This document shows positions 13,501 to 24,940 of a stretch of DNA of 64,000 bases, piece by piece. The stretch's first letter is position 1. Each line of letters starts with the position of its first letter. Under the pieces are notes generated by a model. The model was not told where the DNA came from. It worked only from the letters and a program-made list of their open reading frames with translations, and did not search any database. Origin of the DNA: Syngnathus acus (taxonomy: Eukaryota > Chordata > Actinopteri > Syngnathiformes > Syngnathidae); contig NC_051089.1 of assembly GCF_901709675.1 (NCBI RefSeq), positions 11,399,976 through 11,463,975 on the forward strand. Direction: 5' to 3'. Position numbers and translations under genes: made by a program.

Positions 13501-15434
13501 GTTGGGGGAAATATTTCACATAATAAATATATATTTTACATAAATATACAATTATTTTAATCCCTCATCCCTTTTTGCTCAAGTAGATCATGCTTGATGG
13601 GCCGGAAAAATCTTGTTTTTAGTCGGAGAATGTGCCTTGCCTATTATTACTACAAATGCTGTATTGTCACATGAACACAAAGAAAAGAAAATTCTTGAGC
13701 ATCTAATAAGGAGCGCTTTGGAGAGCACTGCGTCTGTCCTCCACTTCACCTCCACATCATACTGCCTTCCCATTCCAATCTCAGGGTTTTCTCAGGGTTT
13801 GTCTGACTGCAGTAAAGTGAAAGTGCAAAAAAGTCCTCTGTCCCATTCTCCTTTACGCCGCCTTCTCTTGCGATTGCTGTCTGACCGCAGGATTCATATT
13901 CATCCTTCAATAACATTTAATTAGTAATGCCAAATTCATTAACCTATACTGCTGTTGCGCTGGCCTCAGCCATAAATTAGCTTAATGCGAGCGGACGTAT
14001 TGCAGCTGTAATAAGGGACATAAAAGTCAAAGAGAAACAGATACTGTTCCTCGGTAGTCATGGATCATTATATATATTATATATATTATATAGGGTTCAG
14101 GTTCAGAAAAGCAGCTCTCTTTCTTTTTAGTGGGCCTTGCGAACGCTGTTTTAAAGCAAAGACCATTTAAAAACGTTATTATGACCATGCAGTGCAACAA
14201 TGCTGCAACAACAGATTTTTTTTAAGGATTGTGTTTAAACAGTGGTGGTTAAAAATGTCACTAAGGCACTGTTATTGAGTCAAAGTACTTGAGTCAATAC
14301 CTCAGCAACAACAACAAAAAGCGATTTATGTAGGAGGTTCTTTTCCAATACCGTTCAAGTCTGATTTATAGTCGTTCAACACAGAGCTAGCTGATGATGT
14401 AGCCAAAGCCCAACACAAAGTACAGTGACACAAAGGAAAAAAAACTATCTGCTTTGCATTTTTTTGCTCAGCGTCTCTGAGCAGTACTGAAAATGGTGAC
14501 TAAAAGTCAGAGAACCACTTTGGAGTTAGAAGCAACAATGCTGCACAACAGTTTCATGTACTGAGATAACTGTGAGCTCCTCTATACGCCAGTGATCTTG
14601 ATTAACACATTACATTGAAGAGCCTAATCGGCCTAAATCCCACATTGTTGTTTTAAAAAAAAAAACGATTACCATTTAAGTAACAAACAAGACTCATCAT
14701 CTACAATTCTCTTGGCTTGGAATTTTTGTGATGAGCTGATCGACCTTTTAGTAAACAGTAATGTGCCTCTTGTTTCCTCTGAGGTCAGCCGCAAGAATAA
14801 CAATAATGAGGCCATTATCAACTATTGCACTTTGAAATGAGGGCCTGCCGACAAAACAGAAGATATAGTTGCTCGGATGCTTTCCATACAATCAACAAGC
14901 CATTGTTAAGGACTTCAGAACAACGAGAGTAAACAATGGAAGTGATAATGATTGGACTGCGCTGTCATGAACATCCTACACAAAGGGTCCACTCAGGAAG
15001 AAAGGCCCTGATAGTCTTCAGATACTGTCATAAAAGTCAACGGTCTGGCTTCACAGAAAACAACCTTTCACTTTTCGGGTGCTCAAATGTGTGGAAGGGC
15101 ACATTGTTTGACAGAAGGGCCATTTACATCACAAGGCCAGATTTGGAGGACAAACGTTGCATCATTTAGCAGATGTTTATAAAGCTCTTGTCTATATGAA
15201 TAGACGTGACTGACAAGATCACATATTGTCACGTCTGACAAGTGATTCTGCACATACACTGAGCAAGTCAAATGACTCATTTACTAATCGGGCATGTCAG
15301 CTGAGTTTTATTGAACATGTCAACATGACTCCATTAGATAATTGCTAATCTATGCTCCATTGCAAATCCGGCCAAACTCCTCGGGGAATGAAGACAAAGA
15401 AAAACGGGCTATGTATTTACTGTAAACACACATG

Positions 15435-15773
15435 GGATATAAAATGTCTACACACCCCTGTTCAAATGCCAACATTATAGAAGATAATAATTGAGACCAA
15501 AATGAATCATTACGAAACCTATTTTATCATTACTGTGACCTATAACGTGGCCAGTGCGTAGTGACTCCCATTTAACATGAGTTTGAATATGATTAATTAA
15601 TTAATTGATAATTTCGAAAGATATACGTGTATATCGTTTTCTTTTTATCTAATTGAGTTATAAGTTTAAAAGTTTTATGTCACTTTTATAGTGGAAATGA
15701 TCTTATTTTGGTCTCATTTCTTCACACCACAAAACCTGGCATTTGAACAGGGCTGTGTAGACTTTTTATATCC
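15435..15773. mobile_element. MITE with 36-bp terminal inverted repeats
   Basis: The ends 15435-15470 and 15738-15773 are inverted copies matching at 34 of 36 positions (each starts GGATATAAAA read inward). A second inner inverted pair, GAGACCAAAAT (15493-15503) and its complement (15705-15715), is perfect. The interior is AT-rich with no open frame. TGTAAAC occurs just outside both ends (15421-15427 and 15784-15790) but is not adjacent to them, so target duplication is uncertain. This is a non-autonomous DNA transposon typical of fish genomes; the family is not assigned. Confidence 0.8.
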
Positions 15774-18700
15774 ACTTTGTATATGTAAACTTCCTGTGGG
15801 GTGAGAGTTGCACAGAGGTTCACTATTAGCACTGCACAATTGTGAGCCAGTGAGAGAGACAGAGCTGGAGGGCAGGAGGAATGCTAAGTGGGCCCCTTAG
15901 CCTAGTCAACCTTCAGTGGGTTTCATTTATCTTCATCTTGTTAGACTAAATTAATTAACAATCTCAATGTTACACACTTTCTCCTTTCATTACATCAAAT
16001 AATGGCAGAAAAGTAGAGGGGGGGGGCGATTCGGGGAGTCCAGCCCACTGGGAGTAGACAGACACTGAAGACATCTCTTTCCTTTGCTCGCTCTCTCCGT
16101 TCACATTCGTTTGTCTTCCTTCACAGTCCTCCCATTTTCACTAAACTAATGTGAAAAAGTCTTTCACAACTGTGCTGTATGAAATGTTTCTAAAAAGAAA
16201 ATCCAAGCAGTAATATGAATTGTGTCACTTTTATAAAGAAAACTGGGAGATTATTTCGGACTCAAAGCGGTTACATCACTTTGGCTTTTTCCACCAAGGC
16301 CTCAGATGCAATTGATCACAAAATAATTCATTTTGAGTCAAAATGATGACTTCTAAATGTCTAAGAAAGGACTTATCCCATCATCACATGAAGTCCAGTG
16401 CAGAGATATGCACCCACAAAGCTTCCTTTGACCTAATTCAACTGCTTGAGAAAAGATGCAGGGATTCTTCACTTGAGGAATGTCTTAAATGCCACATCCC
16501 TCCACCTCTATCCCTTTCTCCCCTGATCGCACCCACACCAAGACTCACGAGTGCAATCCAAGCAAATGGGCCTACCCTGAAGCAAAACCTGCCTTTAATC
16601 GTGGCCTGATTGTTGGCCAATCTCCAACCAGAGTGTGTGATGTCCTTCTACTGACGCGTCTCCTCTAATTAGAGCACATTCTGACAGAAGGATGTAGATT
16701 AACGCAGGAATAAGGTATTTACTTTGAATAATCACTGTGTCCTCTCACCGCTCTGAGATAAAAGAAAAAAGAGTCAGAGATCATTTCCCCCCTATTTTCA
16801 TTGTTTACAAAATCGTCCTATTAAATGTTACAATTGTCTCTTCAAGGGCACGATGCCCTCCCCCCACTGCACAATTAGTTACGGGAGATATAAACACTGC
16901 TATCCACTTTGCAGCATTACTTGAAAGAAATGCATGTGGGTGTAGTCATGCTGGCTTTCAAAAACATAGCATCATGTCTGCCCGAGTAACTCCTGTCAAG
17001 TCAGAACAGATTCACCTCACGGATTAAATTGGTGCAAAGCCTGGAAAATAAAAGATGCTCTGAACTTGCCCTGAAGCATGAAATAATGATAATATATTTA
17101 CAAATGAGTCCTAAACATTGACAGACAATCTGTGGGCCCAATTGGAGCTCTTTTTTTTTTAAAGACAGCATGTCCATTGGTTTGATCAAAAAAGATTGGA
17201 TTGGCTGGACGAAAAAGATTTCAGTTCATGAAAGCCGTTGGGGATGAATTCCTTGGCCATGTTTTAACCAGCGAGGGTAATAGTATCAAATCGTTCTTAC
17301 TTTTTAAATGGCCCCAACTGTTCAGAGCGACGAAAAAAAAAAATTCCTGTTAATTTAATCAAATAAGTGACTTTTTGAAAAAGAAATCAAAGAGGATTCA
17401 TTAGCTTTAGTAAAGTTTGGCTGACAGGGGCTTTGCAAAGCAGATGCTGCTGCTGTGGCTTCTAATGAGCCAACCCTAATTAGGGAGTAACACTGAAGCC
17501 TGGAGAAGGTGGTTGACTAGGAAAGAAGCCAATGGTAAATACGTTGTCTTATTTACTTCCAGTGTCTAATGACAGCACACTTTTTAATTAGAATCACAGG
17601 CAAAACAAAATGTAAATCTTTATGGTGAGTCAAATAGAAACAGAGAACACCACAGGAAAGTACAGTACATGGTAAAGATGATAGGCCCCGGCACAGCGGC
17701 CCTGATGAGGTGGGTTGGAGAGGGAGGGCGGACGGGGAGAATTGTCGACCCAAAGCATGCGGTGTAAAGACCAGAAAGGCTGATCTGCTGATCCCTTAAG
17801 ACGTGAAGGGGAAAGAAAGGGGACACCCCATCTACATCTAACCCTTATGCTGATGCGTGCTTTCAGTCTGACTGGAGGCTAACAGGGAGAGCATGCCTGT
17901 CCGCAACCACATGGACACACTCATCACGCACGGCTTGGATAAATATATGTCAGAATCCACGTTTAACATAGTTCAAATATACACACAAACACAGGCACGC
18001 ACACACAGGACAAAGTCTGAAGCTAACAATATGTGGAGAAATTTAACCCCCGGTAGCCCAGATCCACCCTCGCCCAAACCCGACCCGTGATCCTCAATGG
18101 CGACAACGGAAATGAAACTAACCTCAGTAAAAAGCTGCTACGAAGAAAGCCTTCCATGTCAGCGTGTGGGGTTCTGGCAGGAGAAATCACAGAGAACCAT
18201 TTTCACTAAGAAACTACAGTCATCATCAAGAAACAGAATCGAAAATTAAAATGGAAAGAAACACAGAGCATACATGTTCCTCGTTCTAATTCGGCATGTC
18301 TTTAATTAAATCAGAAATATGGCTATGCATCCACGTACTAGTGACATCATTAATTATACCTTGTTGCATCGGGGGAGTAGATTTGCATACAACGTCGGTT
18401 TGCGCCGAGAGCCTGATGATATGTTTGCATCACATAAACTACTGATCACTATACAACCCTTTCCCACAACTGTGTACGAATATATACATGAACATCCAGC
18501 ACTCTAGCCGCAGATCCCAGCGCGACTCTAGTTTGTTCAGAGGAGCAAACGGTGGTCCAGCTGCAGCACATGTGTGGCGAGGGCGCTGCGGCTTTTGGGA
18601 GCCAGGCCACAATGGACCCGAGATGAGGCATGCAGCGTCAATGAGGCAGTAGGATGTGGTCATGATGTCACCGCATGTAGGGGTCGTTCAGAAGCCTTAT

Positions 18701-18833
18701 CCACAGAGTACGCGAGATGCGTAGCTAAAAATGAATTTCGACATAGTCTGGTATCGGTGCGGAGAATATTCAGCACACTTTGACTGTGTTCGGCAGGAAG
18801 CAATCCCAGTTATGAAATTTTAGATCTCACAGC

Positions 18834-18861
18834 TATTAATTAATTGATTAATTAATTAATT
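18834..18861. repeat. ATTA-type short tandem repeat
   Basis: TTAA/ATTA units in a row; a similar but shorter run lies at about 15593-15607. Confidence 0.8.
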
Positions 18862-19094
18862 GCTCAACCAGTAGAATATTGAATTTCACTTGGTATGCCT
18901 GTGCATGTTTAAAAATCCTGTTTAGTGAAAATAATTGTCTTCTAAATTTTACACACTACGGAGAAGCGTTGTTAATTTCTTTACTTTGCTTTTAAATGTC
19001 TTCAATGATTCTTATTTCTTTCATTTGCTTTTAGATCTCTTATATCCTTTTGTTTGTAAATGCTTGAAAATGTTGCATTTTTAATTACGCAAAT

Positions 19095-19154
19095 TACATT
19101 GTGTACGTATGGAACGCCCTATAGAAATTAAGCTACCTTGCCTTGCCTCGCCTA
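19095..19154 (+). mobile_element. LINE-like 3' tail with CCTTG repeats
   Basis: ACGTATGGAACGCCCTATAG followed by AAATTAAGCTA and CCTTGCCTTGCCTCGCC. This resembles the decayed end of a fish non-LTR element, where GCGCTATATAAATAAAGCT is followed by a short tandem repeat. Fragment only. Confidence 0.4.
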
Positions 19155-20323
19155 ACAACCCTGCCAAATGTAAATTATTAATAATAATGCCTTGCCCAAG
19201 GATTGTCAGAGCCGTGAGATTTCTGTCTTATTGAAATAGATCTAAATGGACCAGTTTTGGGGGAACAAAATATTGGTGTGTGTGTTTTTTTTATCAAGAT
19301 ATGATACAGTATGATCAAATCTGTTGAATGCCAGATTGTTTTCTTTTCTTTTGAGGAGTCAGTAATAGATAAACAATCTCGTCAAATTAAAATAAAATCC
19401 TTACATTTGAAGCAGGCCTTAGTAAATTGCAGTTGTGCCATATAACTACAGAAGAGAGCAGTCGCTCAAATTCTAATACAGTATAGTGGGGGAAGGGGGA
19501 CAAATTAAAAATCCATCTCTTGTGTTGAAAATCAATCCCAATATTTTAGTCACCTCATCATGAATACCACAAGAACTAATGACATTAGAGATAAGAGTTG
19601 CAGTGATATGAGTGTAATTTGACATTTTCACTTGCTGTTTTGGCTCATGAGACAATGGAAAGAATGAACCGGGCCCAAGGACATCGTGCCTTTCAGTCTG
19701 GCCAGCACTTAGTGAGGCAGCGGATCTGCTAGACCCAGAGGGCTCAGCCGAGACTTTTCTCACAATAAGGTGTCTAGGGAGGCGGGAGAGCAATAGCCAG
19801 GGGCACCGCTGCCGCGCTCTTTTTTTCCACTCAGCTGGCCCCAGTGCACATAATACCATCACCACACCAAGCCGGTGACAACGTGAGAAAACACCCGTCA
19901 AACAGTGCAGAACAGATCAAGCGTGTCTCCTCACTTCCCATAGTGCAAAAAGCAAAAGCTTCCACAGGCAACAAAAACGATGACCATATAACTCAATGTG
20001 ATTTCAATACAAACTATATTCTAAAATTTGGCTGGAGGACATATTGCTGGATAACAGCGAGTGTGTGTGTGGTCTCGGTCCTTCAAGAAGATGTACCAGA
20101 TTAGGGCATGTTGGGGTCCTATCTCTATCTCGGGTTTCATTCCATCCCCCCTTGTTCTTTCACTCACTCTCACTGGCTGTGTTTCCTCAGCTGCGTCGAC
20201 TGTCTGCAGTCGCGTTGTGGTCAGGAACAACTGAACTTAGCGTATGGAAGCAAAGGTGCGGTTTGGAACTCAAAGGACCAAATTCAGGAAAATGTGAGTG
20301 TTCCAATATATCTGTTCCTCTTT

Positions 20324-20331
20324 GAGAGAGC

Positions 20332-20387
<56 letters not shown>
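20324..20387. repeat. (GA)n microsatellite
   Basis: A GA array, pure from about 20338 to 20387 after a few interrupted units. Confidence 0.97.
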
Positions 20388-20391
<4 letters not shown>

Positions 20392-21409
20392 AATGGCTTT
20401 AAATTAAGGCAGAACCACAATTCAAGGGCAGGGAGGATCGACATCACTGAGTTGGCCTGGGTTGGTTTGAGCAGCGCGGCAGCCCTTTCGAAGAATGAGG
20501 CCCTGCCAAAAGCTCCCTGTGCCTCACCAAGTCTCCCACCATCTGCAACAAATGTGCTCTATTAAAGCAGTACCATATGGACAACAAGCTCCCTATTAAC
20601 ACGGCCTCAGCACATCCCCTTAACCTAGGCCAGATTTCAAACTTCCAGTCAAATTGACTGCTGATTTAATGCATCACCGGCAACCATGTGGGTCTTGGCA
20701 TAAGACGGCACTCTCAATCTTTGGTCCTTAACAGGCTCGTGTAGTGTGCAGTGCACTGTGAGCTTCAGAAATTAGCTGCACATATCCCTGCCATGGTGTC
20801 ACTCCTAACCGTGATATCGCCATCCAGATTGAAGGATGCTTGGAAGAAGTCTCGAAAAGTTCTCCAAACTAGTCAACTCGGACTCCACTCGGCGCGGAGA
20901 GCACATCGACTCAACAGGGTGGCAGCAGGAGCTCTACTGCTGCCCCGCGTCTCAATCCTTCCACACTGATGGAGAGAGCGTTTTGCTTCCTCTGCATGGA
21001 TCCAAAGTGACAGTGATTAACCCTACAGGGTGTAAGTCGAGTGAGGGGGTTGAGTCGGGAAGGGGGGATAAGTCCCAGTGGGCCGTGGCGGCCATGTTGA
21101 CGCCTCTCCCGTCTCTGACTCATGGGGGACCCACCCACCGCTCACAAAGCCGTGCTCTCTTCTCTACCATGACGCCACGACCATGAGTCCTCTGTTCTGC
21201 GGCCCAGAGACAACACACACACACACATGCACACCAAATCAATTACAGCTCTGTGGTTTCAAGGCGACTCCAATGCTCGCTAAGTTTTGTTTGTTTATTT
21301 TTTATTTCTCCTCCTGTCTCAGCTGCTTAGATACTATACAACATTAGAGTGGAAACACACTGCATCGTGCCGAGGCATGCACGTATACATACAGTACTCT
21401 GGGTACTTC

Positions 21410-21705
21410 TCCTAATCATCCATTTTCTTTACCGTTTTGTACCCATCAAGTTCATGGGTGAACTGGATGAGAGGCGGAGTACACAATGACTGGTTGCCAT
21501 AGCCAATCACTGGGTACAGATAGACAAACCACCATCCGCACTCACATTCACACCACAGGACAATTTGAAGTTTTTGAGTTAAACTCAGAAGCATGCTTTT
21601 GGAAGATGGCTGGAGCACCTGCAGAAAACCCAAACAGGAGGAAGGGAGCTCAATTCCCAACCCCCAACCCCTGAACTGTGAGGCAGGTCCAACCACCTGC
21701 CTACT
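21410..21705 (+). mobile_element. decayed copy of a widespread fish interspersed repeat
   Basis: It carries in order the landmarks of a common teleost repeat: ATCCATTTTCTTTACCG, GAGAGGCGGAGTACAC, GACTGGTTGCCATAGCCAAT, CACTCACATTCACACC, GGACAATTTGAAGT, AGAAAACCCAAACAG and AACTGTGAGGC. The open frames across it are by-products. Confidence 0.65.
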
Positions 21706-24700
21706 TCTTTTAGGGCTTTCAACCTTGCTTCAACTAAGATGATTGATGACTTTCTGTCATAAAACTATGGGAAACAATTACAATGACATGCACATTAAAT
21801 TTTGCCTATTTTATGTATAGTGAATATCGTTGAAACCTCATATTTCCGAATCATATCATCATATTTTTACACAAATCAATACTGGCAAATGTAATGTGTT
21901 CATAATGGGTGGCACTGTACCACACAGCTTATCATATTGGCCACTTTTTTAATAAAAGAAAAAGTCAATTTAATATAAATGTACGAAGGTGTTTGTTGAT
22001 ATTATGTCATTATCAGGTATAATGCAAACTTTGTCAAGCAAAAAGACACCTGAAACGTTTAAATTCACGGAGACCCATAGATTCCAGTCAACAGCAACTA
22101 TCTATATTTTGTGTTACTTTATTACTATTCAAATTAGAAGCATGAATGTTTAGTGTGCAAAAGACACATTCATTTGTATTATTTGACACCATTTCTGCCA
22201 CAACTGTCCCTATATTGAAATGAGATGGCAAATTAAAGACTGCTTGATGACAGTTTAATTAAATAAAGCCTCTGCATGCTCTCAACAGAATGGTGGCATG
22301 TGTGAAAAAGTACAGTTAGTCCGGAAGAAGGTATATTCTTCGTCACAAAGTCCCATGAGAATAGTTATACCTCCGTGCCCACTTCCGCCAGATTTGCATA
22401 CATCAGGGAAGCGTGCAAAGGCATTACGACACAGAACAGTGGCTGTGTCCAAATTTTTTTGTGCAAAGATTGACTGTACAAAATTCAAATGATAAAAGAA
22501 AGATCGTGTCTTAGACTCGTTGAAAAAAAAGAGAATCAAATAAAATTGTGACTTTAACATCGAAAATCAAAGCGTTTCGAGATCGTGACATCCCTGCTAC
22601 ACACACACACTTGATACAGACACGCACACACCTCAGTCAGCGCTGCCAGATGAGTAGTGAATTAATTTGTGAGAGCCACTCCAACATTAGCAAGGTGTGT
22701 TGAAAGGTGTCTGCCCATGTTTCAAATTAAACGCGCTGCTGGTCAGCATTAGCACCTCGCCACCCGTCAGCAACTGACACTTCGAAGGGTCTGGGGGGAG
22801 GGATAGAGGGAAAAGACGAGCCCATTCGCCGTTCACACTGGAATAATTAGAACATGTCAGGAGGAATTAATTTCCTCATTTTTCAAAAGGATACACAGAA
22901 ATTACCATGTTATTATATGACAGGGTCCCTGGGAGGATTGGATTAAATTTGATTTCTTGCGCAGCCCACACAACAAATTAAAGTCATAAATAAGATGGAA
23001 AGAAGCGGGGCGCAGAGCATATGTTTATGGCAATGAGTGAAGCCGAGGGACCAGAAACAACTATCTTCATTTCATTTTATTTAAATCAGGCAGACACCGT
23101 GTGTCTGAATGACAGCAGTTGCTAATGGCTCCAGATTAGAGGCTCCTTCATATTAACGCAGATTTCTTCACAGCGGTATTTCAATGGAAATCGTCGAAGC
23201 CATTGCGTTAACCTGCTCAACAACAATCCAGTTACTCAATCTAGTAGTCTTGTGACAACGTCATTCAATTCAATCTGACGTCGTGATCATGGACAGGATG
23301 ACACCAGTGTGTACACAAAATAACTAGCAACTTTGGGCCCTTTTTTGGCCATGCCTACCAAAAATCAGGATAATGAAATAATGAAAAACAGTTTATGCTA
23401 TGTCGTACATAGTCTGTGTACGATTTCTGCCGTTATCATCAAACACGTTTCTTGAATTCAACATGGAATTTCCTTGACGTGGTCTTTCGAACAATTCAAT
23501 TGCCTGTTTATCCAGCCGTCATCTCCATTCTCATATTGGTTATCTTCCTGCCACAATTCCGTTACGGCTCTCAAAATGGGCAAGCATTAGAGACGAGTAC
23601 TCCCCCGGGCACCACAAACTTTAAATAATTTGCAAATCAATTAAGTGGCTACTCTAACGGCAACAGGGACTTCACACTCCAGGGTCGCGGTGCATTATCA
23701 GTCAGAGACGATTCATGGCGTTTTGGGAGAAAAGTTCATGGTTGAAGTCATTAATTCATTTAAGCGGACTTTTAGTTATGCATTACTTTCCACAGCTGGG
23801 GTAGCACGAAGATTAATGGCATGTTCTTTGCTCCTGTTTTTCACCATATAGTGCTACTACGTGAACTCTGTCTAACACTTGGAGGGATCATACCTTGAGA
23901 TCAGGACAGCAGCCAAATCTATATTGGATTTTTATTCATCAAATAAATCATGTTTATCATTCATTTAAATAATAACAATAAACCTAGAGGTTAGATCCTT
24001 TTGCTGCGACTCAATATCGTCCATGTTTAATCACCACTGTAAAGGGAAGCCAGACAACACCGCATCTAATCCACTGAGAGCATATTTTACTTTAATGACT
24101 TCATCATAAGATCGTACATCATGCAAAACAGAGGTCTATTTATCAGATGCATGTTGAAGACGATTTATTCAGTTCAAGCAAGGCTTTTTACATGCTTGCC
24201 GGATAACGATAGGTTCGGCAATTAGTTTCCTTGTATCATTTGAGGTAATACAGCTTTGGCAAAGTTAAAAACAAGGGTGTATTTAATTAAATGGTTAGTT
24301 TTCAATCACTTATCACAACAGGCACTATGAAGCGCAAAAGCCCATGTGAGGCGTAAAACAGAAATAATAGACCATTTGTTTGACAGTGTTGTTATTTCAT
24401 TTGAAAGAGAATAAGTCCCAAGGGTCTACGCCAGGTTTGCTGGAATGAGATCTGCAACTCTGCGTGAATAGAGTTGAGGGCCTCATCATACACAGTGGAC
24501 TCCCAAGTATGCATGATTTAGCAAAGTGGATTTATATCTTTTGCAGATATTTTTTTCAGTAGTTTAAAATAGTTTTGATATTTTCTTTTTCGGTGGGTTG
24601 TCTCCTGAAAAATTATTGTTTTTTTTTTTTTAGATTTTTATTTTGCCCAATGGCAGCCAGATGCATATTAAATTATTCCAAATATATCTCTTGTCTGATC

Positions 24701-24868
24701 AATTGGTGAAGTTTGCTTCTATATAAAAGTGTGTAATCGCACATGCATTGTGAGAATTCGATTGTCCAGCTCATTTGCTGCAGGTGTTCAGTGTGGGTGA
24801 CAAACAGCAGGAGACTATGAGGCATGTGTCAGAAACAGAAACAGCTCAAGAGGAAAATTGATACTTAC

Positions 24869-24940
24869 AAAAACTGAAAGACTCGCTCCCCAGTTTCCAG
24901 CTACTCACTGCCACGTTGATTCCGAATTCATGTAAATGAC
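24869..24940 (-). other. candidate non-coding 5' UTR exon of sox6
   Basis: A 72-bp minus-strand segment. Upstream is a pyrimidine-rich tract ending TTACATTTCAG (AG at 24942-24941) and downstream a strong donor GTAAGTAT (from 24868). A second donor-like GTGAGT lies inside it. It contains one ATG with an eight-codon open frame ending in TGA, and an in-frame stop if joined to the sox6 start exon, so it could only be 5' UTR. The position, upstream of the coding exons on the same strand, fits an alternative sox6 leader exon. This is splice-motif evidence only; it may be chance. Confidence 0.35.

Larger units (their letters stand above)
4535..24868 (-). other. sox6: sox6 5' intron, distal-left segment; non-coding
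   Basis: About 20 kb without a recognisable protein-coding exon on either strand. All open frames are short and lack family resemblance. It contains an inverted-repeat MITE (15435-15773), a LINE-like 3' tail (19095-19154), a (GA)n microsatellite (20324-20387) and a decayed fish interspersed repeat (21410-21705). Several blocks with many TAAT-type homeodomain cores and little low-complexity sequence (for example 5860-6060, 17400-17480, 22830-23170) have the texture of conserved non-coding elements. Conservation cannot be judged from one sequence. Confidence 0.7.

Noticed and set aside
19473-19901. Minus-strand 142-codon frame
   Set aside because: No splice support, no family resemblance, AT-rich tail; probably chance.
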